Source: an uncultured Clostridia bacterium (lineage in GTDB: Bacteria > Bacillota > Clostridia > Oscillospirales > Acutalibacteraceae). From it: a stretch of 38,865 bases of DNA. Where the stretch lies: the NCBI GenBank assembly GCA_947631855.1, contig CANRMX010000019.1, positions 1-38,865 on the forward strand. The letters run 5' to 3'. The notes under the pieces are model-generated. The model searched no databases, had not been told where the DNA came from, and worked only from the letters and a program-made list of their open reading frames with translations. This document shows, piece by piece, positions 27,924 through 36,746 of this stretch (position 1 is its first letter; the number at the start of each line of letters is the position of its first letter). The position numbers were made by a program, and so were the translations under genes.

Positions 27924-29942
27924 TCAGACCTCCATGATGATGGGCAGGATCATGGGGCTGCGCTGGGTCTTGCGGTACAGGTACCGGGACAGCTCATCCT
28001 TCACGTTCTGTTTCAGGCTATTCCAATCCCGCACCCGCTGGTTGGCGCAGTTCTCCAGCGTATCGTGCACCAGCTTGCGGGCTTCTTCCATCAGCTGTTC
28101 CGATTCCCGCACATACACGAAGCCCCGGGAGACCACGTCCGGTCCGGCCACCACATGGCCGGTCCTGGCGTCGATGGAGCACACCGCCACGATCAGGCCG
28201 CCCTCGGCCAGGTGCTTGCGGTCTCTAAGCACCACGCTGCCCACGTCGCCCACGCCCAGGCCGTCCACCATCACGCTGCCGGCGGGTACGTCGGCCAGCT
28301 GGCGCATGTGGTCCGCGGAAAGCTCCAGCACGCTGCCGATGGTCCCCACGAAGATGTTTTCCTCCGGCACGCCCATGGCCTGTGCCAGGCCCGCGTGCTT
28401 GCGCAGGTGCTTCTGCTCCCCATGGACGGGGATGAAATATTTGGGCTTCACCAGCCCCTGGATCAGCTTGAGCTCCTCCTGGCAGGCGTGGCCGGAGACG
28501 TGCACCTCGTACATGGATTCGTAGATCACCGTGCAGCCCTGCTTCAGCAGCTCATCCACCACGGCGCCCACGGTCTTTTCGTTGCCGGGGATGGGCCGGG
28601 CGGAGAGGATGATAAAATCGTTGGGATTGATGGCCACCTGCCGGTGGTCGGAGAAGGCCATGCGGCTCAGGGCCGACATGGGCTCGCCCTGGCTGCCGGT
28701 GGTGATCAGCACCAGCTGGCCGGGCTCGTAGCGGTTGATCATGTTCAGGTCCACCAGCACGCCCTGCGGGATGTGCAGATACCCCAGTTCCTCGGCGATG
28801 CCCATGACGTTCACCATGCTCCGGCCGGAGAGGGCCACCTTGCGGCCGTATTTCACGGCGCAGTTGATGATCATCTGCACCCGGCTGATGGAGCTGGCAA
28901 AGGTGGCGATGATGATCCGCTTGCCCTCGGCCCGCATGAACAGGGAATCCAGCGAATTGTGGACGGTCTGCTCGGTCTGGGTATAGCCGGGGCGCTCCGC
29001 GTTGGTGGAATCAGCCAGCAGCGCCAGCACACCCTCCTTGCCCAGCTCGGCAAAGCGGGCCAGGTCGATCATCCTGCCCTCGGCAGGGGTGCAGTCGATC
29101 TTGAAATCTCCCGTATGCACCACCACGCCCGCCGGCGAATGGATGGCCAGGGCCACCGCGTCGGCGATGGAGTGGTTCACATGGATCAGCTCCACGTCCA
29201 TGCAGCCCATGGGGATGTGGGAGCCTGCGGGCGTCACCCGCAGCTGGACCGCGCCGGTCAGGTTGTGCTCCTGCAGCTTGCTCTCCAAAAGGCCCAGGGT
29301 GAGGGCCGTGCCGTATACCGGCACATTGATCTTTTTCAGCAGATAGGGCACCGCGCCGATGTGGTCCTCGTGCCCGTGGGTGATGACGATGCCCCGGATC
29401 TTCTCCCGGTTCTTCTCCACGAAGGTGAAGTCCGGGATCACCAGATCCACCCCCAGCATTTCGTCGTCCGGGAAGGCCAGGCCGCAGTCCACGATGACCA
29501 TGTCGTCCTGGCACTCGAACACGGTGAAATTCTTGCCGATCTCGTTGAGCCCGCCCAGGAAATACACCCGGATGGGCGCGGCGTCCTTCCGCCGGCCCTT
29601 GCTCCGCTTGGGGAGGCTCTGGGCGCTCTGGGCCCGGGCCAGGTTCTTCACCTGCTGGGCGGCAATGGGGGCCGTCCCCAGGGTCTGCCGCCTGGCCGAG
29701 GTCTTCTCCCGCTGCGTGGACGTCTCCTTCTTGGCGGCGGACTGGGTGCGCCGGGCGGGCTTCTCCGTGCCGGGCCTGCGCCTTTCGGCCTGGGCCGCCG
29801 CCGTTTTCCCGGCGGCCTTCTTGGGCCCGGCGATCTTCCCCACCCGCGGCGCGTCCTGTGCCCCGCTGAGGGCCTGATCCTGCAGGCGGCCGTTCTTGCC
29901 CGCCGGTGCGCTGCGCGGTCTGCTATTCTTTTTTTGTGCCAC
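27924..29942 (-). CDS. rnjA: Ribonuclease J with a long basic N-terminal extension
   Basis: A 672-residue metallo-beta-lactamase/beta-CASP nuclease acting as 5'-3' exonuclease and endonuclease in RNA decay and processing. The metal site is HGHEDH (189-194) in VITHGHEDHIGAVPYLL; beta-CASP and C-terminal domains follow to the end. Residues 1-123, before the core begins at IRVYFLGGLNEIG, are rich in Lys, Arg, Ala, Gln and Ser and predicted disordered. The start is GTG at 29942, chosen because AAAGGAG precedes it and upstream codons cover the promoter region. It is first in a seven-gene operon ending with ftsH. The J1/J2 distinction cannot be made from one paralogue. Confidence 0.92.
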   Translation of the reverse strand: MAQKKNSRPRSAPAGKNGRLQDQALSGAQDAPRVGKIAGPKKAAGKTAAAQAERRRPGTEKPARRTQSAAKKETSTQREKTSARRQTLGTAPIAAQQVKNLARAQSAQSLPKRSKGRRKDAAPIRVYFLGGLNEIGKNFTVFECQDDMVIVDCGLAFPDDEMLGVDLVIPDFTFVEKNREKIRGIVITHGHEDHIGAVPYLLKKINVPVYGTALTLGLLESKLQEHNLTGAVQLRVTPAGSHIPMGCMDVELIHVNHSIADAVALAIHSPAGVVVHTGDFKIDCTPAEGRMIDLARFAELGKEGVLALLADSTNAERPGYTQTEQTVHNSLDSLFMRAEGKRIIIATFASSISRVQMIINCAVKYGRKVALSGRSMVNVMGIAEELGYLHIPQGVLVDLNMINRYEPGQLVLITTGSQGEPMSALSRMAFSDHRQVAINPNDFIILSARPIPGNEKTVGAVVDELLKQGCTVIYESMYEVHVSGHACQEELKLIQGLVKPKYFIPVHGEQKHLRKHAGLAQAMGVPEENIFVGTIGSVLELSADHMRQLADVPAGSVMVDGLGVGDVGSVVLRDRKHLAEGGLIVAVCSIDARTGHVVAGPDVVSRGFVYVRESEQLMEEARKLVHDTLENCANQRVRDWNSLKQNVKDELSRYLYRKTQRSPMILPIIMEV

Positions 29943-30066
29943 AGTATTCCGATCTCCTTTGTTCCGTTTGATTTTGTGTTTGCGGCCCGCCCGAAGCGCA
30001 CCGCGATCCGTTTCTATTTTCACAAAGCGGCTGCGCCGCCAATAGCCCGAATGAACAGATAGTATT

Positions 30067-30095
30067 ATTGTACCTTTTTGTGGGATAACTGTCAA
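30067..30095 (-). promoter_or_regulatory. Promoter of the rnjA-gdpP-rplI-dnaB-tilS-hpt-ftsH operon
   Basis: Minus strand: perfect -35 TTGACA (30090-30095), 17-base spacer, -10 TACAAT (30067-30072), one of the strongest promoter matches in the window. The leader before the GTG start is about 118 bases. Confidence 0.85.
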
Positions 30096-30203
30096 GTGAT
30101 GGATACTTCCCAGTTTGGGCCTCTTTTCTCCGGCTATGCGCCCGGCGCTGTCCAAGGCAAAATTTTGCCGCAAAAAATTTTTCAGGTTTTTCGTCCCGGG
30201 GTA

Positions 30204-30232
30204 TTGAAATGTATACCAAAATGGTGTATATT
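30204..30232 (+). promoter_or_regulatory. Promoter of nifS-iscU with an overlapping dyad operator
   Basis: -35 TTGAAA (30204-30209), 17-base spacer, -10 TATATT (30227-30232). Between and overlapping the boxes is the inverted repeat TATAC-N9-GTATA (30212-30230). A repressor bound there would block RNA polymerase. Rrf2/IscR-family regulators commonly control Fe-S genes from such sites; no such regulator is in the window. Confidence 0.75.
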
Positions 30233-30324
30233 TAGAGGCGCACGGAGCATACTCAGGGCTGTGCCCGCCGGCAGGGCCCGAAGACCGATACAAAAAGATT
30301 CATCGAGAAAGGAAGTCCTGATCC

Positions 30325-31518
30325 ATGGACAGAAAGGTTTACGCGGACAACGCCGCCACCACCGCTGTCTCTCCCCAGGTGCTGGAAGCCATGCTCCCCT
30401 TCTATAAGGAAGTATACGGCAACCCCTCCAGCTTATATTCGCTGGGGCAGGCGGCCAAGGCCCCGCTGGAGGAGGCCCGGGCCACGGTGGCCAAGGCGCT
30501 GGGCGCGAATCCCAACGAAATTTATTTCACCAGCTGCGGCAGCGAAAGCGACAACTGGGCCATCAAGGGCGTGGCCCGTGCCCAGCGGAAAAAGGGCAAA
30601 AACCACATCATCACCACTGCCTTCGAGCACCACGCGGTGCTGCACACCTGTCAGGCGCTGGAGAAAGAGGGTTTTGAAGTCACCTACCTGCCCGTCCACC
30701 GCAACGGCATCGTCCGCCCCGAGGAGGTGGAGGCCGCCATCACCGACAAGACCGCGCTGGTCACCATCATGTACGCCAACAACGAGATCGGCTCCATCCA
30801 GCCCATCCCCGAGATCGGCGCCATCTGCAAGGCCCACGGCGTGGTATTCCACACCGACGCGGTGCAGGCCGTGGGCGCGGTGGAGATCGACGTGAAGGCC
30901 CAGAACATCGACCTGCTCTCCCTCTCCGGCCACAAAATCCACGCCCCCAAGGGTGTGGGCGCGCTGTACATCCGCAGCGGCGTGGCCGTGCAGAATTTCC
31001 TGGACGGCGGCGCGCAGGAGCGCAACCGGCGGGGCGGCACCGAAAACGTGGCGGGCATCGTGGGCCTGGCCAAGGCCATGGAGATCGCCTGCTCCACCAT
31101 CGCCCAGCGCAGGGAGAAGCTGATCCCCATGCGGGATCGGCTGATCGCCGGGCTGTCCAAAATCGAAAAGAGCCACTTGAACGGCGACCCCACCCAGCGG
31201 CTGCCCGGCAACGTCAGCTTCTGCTTCGAGGGCGTGGAGGGCGAATCCATGCTGCTGATGCTGGACCTGAAAGGCATCTCCGCCTCCTCCGGCTCCGCCT
31301 GCACCAGCGGCTCGCTGGACCCCAGCCATGTGCTGCTTGCCATCGGCCTGCCCCACGAGGTGGCCCACGGCTCGGTGCGGCTCTCGCTGGGCGATTACAA
31401 CACCGAGGAGGATGTGGACTACATCCTGGAGACCCTGCCTCCCATCATTGAACGCCTGCGGAGCATGTCCCCTCTGTGGGAGGGCATCGCCTCCGGCAAG
31501 ATCACATACGACATCTGA
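30325..31518 (+). CDS. nifS: Cysteine desulfurase (NifS/IscS family)
   Basis: A 397-residue PLP enzyme that takes sulfur from cysteine as a persulfide and passes it to an Fe-S scaffold or tRNA thiolation partner. The PLP lysine is K204 in [12 protein letters not shown] and the persulfide cysteine is C326 in [10 protein letters not shown], on the long class I loop. The ATG at 30325 follows AAAGGAAG. It is followed after 37 bases by iscU, giving a minimal nifS-iscU pair typical of Clostridia, with no hscAB or fdx. Confidence 0.94.
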   Translation: MDRKVYADNAATTAVSPQVLEAMLPFYKEVYGNPSSLYSLGQAAKAPLEEARATVAKALGANPNEIYFTSCGSESDNWAIKGVARAQRKKGKNHIITTAFEHHAVLHTCQALEKEGFEVTYLPVHRNGIVRPEEVEAAITDKTALVTIMYANNEIGSIQPIPEIGAICKAHGVVFHTDAVQAVGAVEIDVKAQNIDLLSLSGHKIHAPKGVGALYIRSGVAVQNFLDGGAQERNRRGGTENVAGIVGLAKAMEIACSTIAQRREKLIPMRDRLIAGLSKIEKSHLNGDPTQRLPGNVSFCFEGVEGESMLLMLDLKGISASSGSACTSGSLDPSHVLLAIGLPHEVAHGSVRLSLGDYNTEEDVDYILETLPPIIERLRSMSPLWEGIASGKITYDI

Positions 31519-31555
31519 ACGCAATCTCAATCATCAAACAGAAAGGAAGATTTGT

Positions 31556-31990
31556 ATGGCATACAGTGCAAAAGTTATGGAGCATTTCGCGCATCCCCGC
31601 AACGTGGGTGAGATGACCGATTACAGCGGCGTGGGCGAAGTGGGCAACCCCAAGTGCGGCGACATCATGCGGATGTACATCAAGGTGGAGAACAACATCA
31701 TCACCGATGTCTCCTTCATGACCTTCGGCTGCGGCGCGGCCATCGCCACCAGCTCCATGGCAACGGAGCTGATCAAGGGCAAGAGCATCGACGACGCCCT
31801 GAAGCTGACCAACAAGGCCGTGATGGAGGCCCTGGACGGCCTGCCTGCCGTGAAGATCCACTGCTCCGTGCTGGCGGAACAGGCCATCAAGGCGGCGGTG
31901 TCCGATTACTACCGCCGGCAGGGCATCGATCCCGTGCCGATCGTGGGCGAACTGGAAGACTGCGAAGCCTGCGAGCTGGACCTCCAGTAA
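31556..31990 (+). CDS. iscU: Fe-S cluster assembly scaffold IscU/NifU-like
   Basis: A 144-residue scaffold on which [2Fe-2S]/[4Fe-4S] clusters are assembled. The three ligand cysteines are C34 (NPKCGD), C59 (FGCGAA) and C103 (IHCSVLAE), and the conserved D36 is present. The C-terminus adds CxxC (C136, C139), an extra pair beyond the canonical fold. The ATG at 31556 is preceded by AAAGGA; the longer open frame starts inside nifS and is rejected. Confidence 0.94.
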   Translation: MAYSAKVMEHFAHPRNVGEMTDYSGVGEVGNPKCGDIMRMYIKVENNIITDVSFMTFGCGAAIATSSMATELIKGKSIDDALKLTNKAVMEALDGLPAVKIHCSVLAEQAIKAAVSDYYRRQGIDPVPIVGELEDCEACELDLQ

Positions 31991-32013
31991 GCCCGGCCAA
32001 TCCACTGCACACC

Positions 32014-32048
32014 AAAAGAGCCGTCCCGGTTTGGGGCGGCTCTCTTTT
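32014..32048. terminator. Bidirectional terminator between iscU and bceB
   Basis: AAAAGAGCCG-CCC pairs with GGGGCGGCTCTCTTTT around a short loop, with T-runs on both sides. It serves the convergent iscU (plus) and bceB (minus) genes. Confidence 0.85.
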
Positions 32049-32062
32049 GCTGCGGTCGAACT

Positions 32063-34072
32063 TTATTGCTCCTGCCCGCCGCTGACGATGGTGTAATAGG
32101 AATTGGAGGTGATCTTGTACACCAGCGTGTACAGCAGGGCAAAGACCAGCAGACTGACGCCCGTGGTGACGGCGAAAAGTCCCAGATTGTCCAGCCCGAA
32201 GAGCAGCAGCAGCTTCCGCAGCACCGGGAACGCGAAGGCCAGGTGGCAGGCGCTGAGCCCCAGCGGCAGGAAGAACACCGTGAGCAGCTGGGAATTGATG
32301 CTCCGCCGAATTTCCCGGCGGGTCATGCCCACCTTCTGCATGATCTCGAACCGGGCCTGGTCCTCATAGCCCTCGGAGATCTGCTTGTAGTAGATGATCA
32401 GCACCGCCGCGATGATGAACACGATGGAGAGCAAGATCCCCAGATAGAACAGCCCGCCGTATGCGGCGAAGAAATCGCTGCGCTCTGCGGCCCGACTCTC
32501 GATGGTGAGATACTGCTCCTCCAGTGCCTGGGCGATCTCCTCACCCAGGGCGATCTGCTCCCCATCGGAAAGCCCGGTGTCAAAGGCGTATTCCCAAAAG
32601 CGGCTCACCATGGGATTCCCATAGTAGTCCGCCAGGCGATTGAGGCCCCCAAGGCTCTCCTCCAGATCGGGCACCACCAGCACCAGCGCCGGGAAGGTGG
32701 TGACCATCATGTCCCCGCTGATGAAGGCTTCCTCCAGCTGTCTTTTCACGGTAAAGGTAGGCCCATTGTGAAAGGCGATGCTGTCCAGATCATAGGATCG
32801 CCGGTAGGCGTAGAGCAGCGCTTCGCCGGGGCCCAGGGTCTCGTTGGCGCCGGTCATGGCGTTGTACTCCTCCAGCGGGACAAAGAGGAACTGGCACACC
32901 GAATCGTAGAGGGAGAGGCTCATCCCCTCCACCTCGGTCACGTCGGTCTCCACCTCGCCGTCCTCCAGCAGCCCGGTCACGGCGGCCCCGTGGTAATCCA
33001 CCAGATGGGCCGGGGCGATGCCGTGCTGCGCCTGCACTTTTTCCACCGCTGCCCGGGCTGCTTCGGCTGGGTCCTCTCCGAAGGTGAAATTGGCGGAGAC
33101 CACGATCTCCCGGGGATAGCGGCTGTGCAGGGCGTCCTCCGCGCCGATGTACAGGCTGGCGGTGGAGGAGATCATCACCAGCACCATGGTGGCCAGCACG
33201 CAGATGGACGCCAGTCCCGCGCCGTTGCGCTTCATCCGATACACCATGGAGGACACGGATACGAAATGATTGGGCTTATAATAGTAGCCCCTGTGCTTCT
33301 GCAAAATGCGGCAGAACATCACCGAGCCCGCGATCATCAGCAGATAGGTGCCCAAAATCACCAGCAGCACCGCCACAAAGAACAGCGCCAGCGCCGTGAT
33401 GGGATCCCGGATGCGCACGGCGATATAGTAGGCCGCGCCCAGCACCAGGATGCCCGCCAGCCCGAAGAACCAGTTGGCCCGGGGCGGCTTCTCCCCTGCC
33501 GCCTCGCTGCGCAGCAGGGCCACCGCACTGGCGGCTTTCAGCTGCCGCAGGGAATTGAGGAACAGCAGCCCGAAGATCGCCCCGAACACCTTCAGGCTCA
33601 TGAGGATGCCGGAGACCGAGACCGACAGGGTGTAGTTCACCTCGCCGCCCACCAGCCGGATCAACCCCAGCTCCGCCGCCTTGGAAAGCGACGCGCCCAG
33701 GCCCACGCCCACGCCCAGCGACGCCCCATAGAGCAGCAGCGCCTCCCAGAACAGGATCTTGGCGATGTTCCACTTCCCCATGCCCAGCACGTTGTAGAGG
33801 CCGAATTCCCGCTTGCGCCTGCGCATCAGGAAGGAATTGGTGTAGAACAGGAAGATCGCCGCGAAGAAGGCGATCACCCAGCCGCCCAGGTCCAGCATGG
33901 AGGTGACGGTCTCCCCGCCGGTCATGTGGATCAGGGTGGGGTTGTTCGCCAGAAAGACGATGATGTAGTACATCATCACCATGCCGATGCAGGTGCAGAG
34001 ATACGGCAGATACATCCGCTTGTTCTTGCGGATGCCGTCGAAGGCCAGCTTTGGATAGAAGCCCGTTGTCAC
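32063..34072 (-). CDS. bceB: BceB-type ABC transporter permease
   Basis: A 669-residue FtsX-family permease of the antimicrobial-peptide sensing and detoxification type. Four hydrophobic segments lie before residue 180, more at about 205-260 and 285-310, a large external domain at about 310-520, and three at the C-terminus (about 525-550, 585-610, 625-650). The ten-helix layout with the big loop between helices 7 and 8 is the BceB/VraG hallmark, where the loop senses peptides such as bacitracin. The start is GTG at 34072, overlapping the bceA stop as GTGA. The upstream bceRS pair supports the call; the specific drug is unknown. Confidence 0.88.
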   Translation of the reverse strand: MTTGFYPKLAFDGIRKNKRMYLPYLCTCIGMVMMYYIIVFLANNPTLIHMTGGETVTSMLDLGGWVIAFFAAIFLFYTNSFLMRRRKREFGLYNVLGMGKWNIAKILFWEALLLYGASLGVGVGLGASLSKAAELGLIRLVGGEVNYTLSVSVSGILMSLKVFGAIFGLLFLNSLRQLKAASAVALLRSEAAGEKPPRANWFFGLAGILVLGAAYYIAVRIRDPITALALFFVAVLLVILGTYLLMIAGSVMFCRILQKHRGYYYKPNHFVSVSSMVYRMKRNGAGLASICVLATMVLVMISSTASLYIGAEDALHSRYPREIVVSANFTFGEDPAEAARAAVEKVQAQHGIAPAHLVDYHGAAVTGLLEDGEVETDVTEVEGMSLSLYDSVCQFLFVPLEEYNAMTGANETLGPGEALLYAYRRSYDLDSIAFHNGPTFTVKRQLEEAFISGDMMVTTFPALVLVVPDLEESLGGLNRLADYYGNPMVSRFWEYAFDTGLSDGEQIALGEEIAQALEEQYLTIESRAAERSDFFAAYGGLFYLGILLSIVFIIAAVLIIYYKQISEGYEDQARFEIMQKVGMTRREIRRSINSQLLTVFFLPLGLSACHLAFAFPVLRKLLLLFGLDNLGLFAVTTGVSLLVFALLYTLVYKITSNSYYTIVSGGQEQ

Positions 34073-34833
34073 CGCACCTCACCTCCCGTGGCCAGCAGCG
34101 TCAGGGTGTCGGAGATCTTCTGGTACAGCTGCTCGTCGGTGTCCGCGCCCCGGTAGATCTGGTGGAACACCTCCCCGTCCTTGATGAACAGCACCCGGCT
34201 GGCCACACTGGCGGCCTTCACCGAGTGGGTCACCATCACCACCGTCTGGCCCAGTCGGTTCACCTGCGTGAACAGCCGGAGCAGCTCGTCGCTGGAATGG
34301 GAATCCAGCGCGCCGGTGGGCTCGTCGGCCAGGATCAGCTTGGGTTCGGTGATCATGGCCCTGGCCACCGCCGCCCGCTGCTTCTGTCCGCCGGAGACCT
34401 CGTAGGGATATTTCTTGAGCAGCTCCGTGATCCCCAGCCTTGCCGCGATGGGGTCCAGCCGCTCCCACATCTCCCGGTAGGATTTTCCAGCCAGCACCAG
34501 CGGCAGATAGATGTTGTCCTCCAACGTGAAGGTGTCCAGCAGGTTGAATTCCTGGAACACGAAGCCCAGGTTGTCCCGCCGGAAGGCCGCCGCCGCGGAT
34601 TCCTTGATCCCCAGCAGATCCATGCCGTCCAGCTTCACGCTGCCCGCCGTGGGCTTATCCAGCGCCGCCAGAATGTTGAGCAGCGTGGTCTTGCCCGACC
34701 CGGATTCTCCCATAACGGCCACGAACTCCCCCGCTTCCACGGTGAAATTCACGTTCCGCAGGGCCTCCACCTTGTTGCCGCCGAAGCGGGTGGCGTAGGT
34801 CTTTTTCAGCCCTGTCACTTCCAAAATGCTCAT
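34069..34833 (-). CDS. bceA: BceA-type ABC transporter ATPase
   Basis: A 254-residue ATPase of the MacB/LolD-like family. Walker A GESGSGKTT (42-50), a Q-loop in GFVFQEFNLLD, signature VSGGQKQRAAVARA and Walker B LILADEPTGALDS are intact. The ATG at 34833 is chosen for AAGGAGG at 10 bases. The longer open frame runs through the promoter and into bceS. It is translationally coupled to bceB and transcribed from its own promoter region (34864-34940). Confidence 0.92.
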   Translation of the reverse strand: MSILEVTGLKKTYATRFGGNKVEALRNVNFTVEAGEFVAVMGESGSGKTTLLNILAALDKPTAGSVKLDGMDLLGIKESAAAAFRRDNLGFVFQEFNLLDTFTLEDNIYLPLVLAGKSYREMWERLDPIAARLGITELLKKYPYEVSGGQKQRAAVARAMITEPKLILADEPTGALDSHSSDELLRLFTQVNRLGQTVVMVTHSVKAASVASRVLFIKDGEVFHQIYRGADTDEQLYQKISDTLTLLATGGEVR

Positions 34834-34863
34834 GTGTATCAAGCCTCCTTTTTGGCTGGGCTT

Positions 34864-34940
34864 ATCATACCAGAAACGGGAAATGCGCCGCCATCGAATC
34901 GGCTTACATTTCCCGCCCCAAACCTTACGCTTTTGTAAGG
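34864..34940 (-). promoter_or_regulatory. bceAB promoter region with a BceR-type operator
   Basis: Minus strand: a perfect inverted repeat CCTTAC-N6-GTAAGG (34923-34940) directly after the bceS stop contains TTACA-N4-CGTAA, one base from the TNACA-N4-TGTAA pattern I recall for BceR-like regulators. Downstream is TATGAT (34864-34869) preceded by TGG as an extended -10, without a good -35, as expected for an activated promoter. Between them GGGAAATG (34907-34914) and CATTTCCC (34878-34885) form a second perfect 8-base inverted repeat. Confidence 0.65.
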
Positions 34941-35930
34941 CTATTCCTTCCGGCCGTTCTCCTGCCGCAGGTCCAGGGTGACCACCGTGCCCGCGCCCAC
35001 CTGGGACGTGACGGAGATGCCCACCCCCAGATTGTCGCACACCCGCCTGCACAAGTACAGCCCGATGCCGCTGGCCTGCTTGTCCCGGCGGCCGTTGCAG
35101 CCGGTGTAGCCCTTTTCAAAAATCCGAGGCAGGTCCTCCGGCGCGATGCCGATGCCCGTATCCTCGATGCACAGCAGCCCCGGCGCCTTCGGGTAGATTT
35201 TGATCCCGCCCACTCGGGTATATTTCAGCGCGTTGGAAAGCACCTGCTCCACCACGAAGGCCAGCCATTTCTCGTCGGTGACCACCGTTGCGCCGGTGGG
35301 CGTAAATTCCATGCGCAGCTTTCGGTCGATAAATTCCGGGGCGAATTTCGCCACCGCCTGCCGCACCACGCCATCCACGGCGCAGGATGCGAACACGTAG
35401 TCGCTGGTGGGGGAATCCAGCCGCAAATAGGTGAGCACCATCTCCACATACTGCTCGATGCGCAGGAGATCGGCGCTGAGCTTCCGGGACAGCGGGGAAT
35501 CCTCGTTTTGCAGGGTGAGCCGCATGGCCGCGATGGGCGTTTTGATCTGGTGCGCCCACACGGTGTAGTATTCCTCGGTGTCCCGCACCCGGGTCTCCAG
35601 GGCGGTCTCCAGCGTTCGGACTTCCTCCCGGAGAGATTCGATGATCGCCTGATAATCCCCGTCGTCGATGCTTTTCGCTTCCGGAAAATCCTCCATCATC
35701 CCGGCGGTGCGCTGGGCCAGTTCCGCCAGCCGGCGGTGCCTGCGCCGCACCCGGAGGAAATCCCCAAGGATGAAGCACGCCCCTGCCAGCCCGCACAAAA
35801 ACGCCGGATACAGCACCGCCTCCACCGGCAGGCGGTACAGCACGAACCCGGCGGAGAAAATCAAAAGGAACAGGAGATACGCCGCGATGCTGCGCACGCG
35901 CGACCGGAGATAGCTACAAAATAGTTTCAT
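34941..35930 (-). CDS. bceS: BceS-type sensor histidine kinase
   Basis: A 329-residue intramembrane-sensing kinase. Two helices (about 13-32 and 38-56) are joined by a very short external loop, so it cannot bind ligand outside by itself and must take its signal from BceAB. The dimerisation box has the phospho-accepting H127 in VWAHQIKTPIAAMRL, followed by an ATPase domain with N-box SNALKYT, DTGIGIAPEDLPRIF and GIGLYLCRR. It starts 3 bases after the bceR stop. Confidence 0.9.
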   Translation of the reverse strand: MKLFCSYLRSRVRSIAAYLLFLLIFSAGFVLYRLPVEAVLYPAFLCGLAGACFILGDFLRVRRRHRRLAELAQRTAGMMEDFPEAKSIDDGDYQAIIESLREEVRTLETALETRVRDTEEYYTVWAHQIKTPIAAMRLTLQNEDSPLSRKLSADLLRIEQYVEMVLTYLRLDSPTSDYVFASCAVDGVVRQAVAKFAPEFIDRKLRMEFTPTGATVVTDEKWLAFVVEQVLSNALKYTRVGGIKIYPKAPGLLCIEDTGIGIAPEDLPRIFEKGYTGCNGRRDKQASGIGLYLCRRVCDNLGVGISVTSQVGAGTVVTLDLRQENGRKE

Positions 35931-35933
35931 AGG

Positions 35934-36605
35934 CTACTCCACGATGTACCCGATGCCGAACCGGGTCCTGATAAAGTCCGTGAGCCCCACGGCGTCCAGC
36001 TTTTTCCGCAGCCGGTTGATGTTCACCGTCAGGGTGTTCTCGTCGATAAATTCTTCCGTCTTCCACAGCCGCTCCATCAGCTTTTCCCGGCTGACCACCC
36101 GGCCCTTGTTTTCCAGCAGGCACAGCAGGATCTTATACTCGTTTTTGGTGAGGGAGACCGTCTCCCCTTGGAACAGCAGGGTGTTGTCCCCGGTGTTGAG
36201 GAAAGCCCCGCGGTGCCCCAGCACCGGCGCGCTGGCGGCGAAATCATAGGTGCGCCGCAGCAGGGCCTGGATCTTGGCGATGAGCACGCTTTGGTCGAAG
36301 GGCTTGGCGATAAAATCATCGGCGCCCATGTTCATGGCCATGACGATATTCATGTTGTCGGCGGCGGAGGAAATAAAGATGATGGGCACCTTGGAGAGCT
36401 TGCGGATCTCCGTGCACCAGTGATAGCCGTTATAAAAGGGCAGGGAGATATCCAGCAGCACGATGTGGGGCGCAAAGGCGGTGTATTCCGCCAGCACTTC
36501 CCGGAAATTCTCGGTGATATGGGTCTCCAGCTGCCACATCCGGGCCTGCATCGCGATGGCCTCCGCGATGCCCGGGTCGTCCTCCACGATCATCAGCTTG
36601 TACAT
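35934..36605 (-). CDS. bceR: BceR-type response regulator (OmpR family)
   Basis: A 223-residue regulator: receiver domain (1-115) with acidic pocket E8/D9/D10 and phosphorylated D52 (HIVLLDISLP), K102-region AKPFD, then an OmpR/PhoB winged helix (about 130-223, LTKNEYKILLCLLENKG). It should be phosphorylated by BceS and activate bceAB from the operator at 34923-34940. The ATG at 36605 follows AGGGAGGCG. Confidence 0.92.
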   Translation of the reverse strand: MYKLMIVEDDPGIAEAIAMQARMWQLETHITENFREVLAEYTAFAPHIVLLDISLPFYNGYHWCTEIRKLSKVPIIFISSAADNMNIVMAMNMGADDFIAKPFDQSVLIAKIQALLRRTYDFAASAPVLGHRGAFLNTGDNTLLFQGETVSLTKNEYKILLCLLENKGRVVSREKLMERLWKTEEFIDENTLTVNINRLRKKLDAVGLTDFIRTRFGIGYIVE

Positions 36606-36646
36606 CCCCAGCGCCTCCCTTGCATGATTTTGCGATCCCGCACCCC

Positions 36647-36675
36647 ATTATAGCAGATTCTTTGGGATTTATCCA
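36647..36675 (-). promoter_or_regulatory. Promoter of bceRS
   Basis: Minus strand: -35 TGGATA (36670-36675, 4 of 6), 17-base spacer, -10 TATAAT (36647-36652) preceded by TGC, again an extended -10. The transcription start would be about 35 bases upstream of the bceR ATG. Confidence 0.65.
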
Positions 36676-36746
36676 CACCCAGGGCAAAAGAAGCGGCCGG
36701 ACTTTTGCAAATCGGAAAAAGGGATGGAAAAATTTGCAAAAACGGG

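Larger units (their letters stand above)
29943..30324. other. Divergent intergenic region between rnjA and nifS
   Basis: These 382 bases hold no gene. They contain the rnjA promoter (30067-30095, minus), the nifS promoter (30204-30232, plus) with a dyad, and between them a perfect 14-base palindrome GGCAAAATTTTGCC (30156-30169). The rnjA leader is about 118 bases and includes a short GC hairpin near 30026-30040. Confidence 0.8.

Noticed and set aside
29943-30293. An RNase J start further upstream, extending the protein to 789 residues
   Set aside because: The extension would be encoded across the strong TTGACA/TACAAT promoter and before the AAAGGAG site; the GTG at 29942 fits better.
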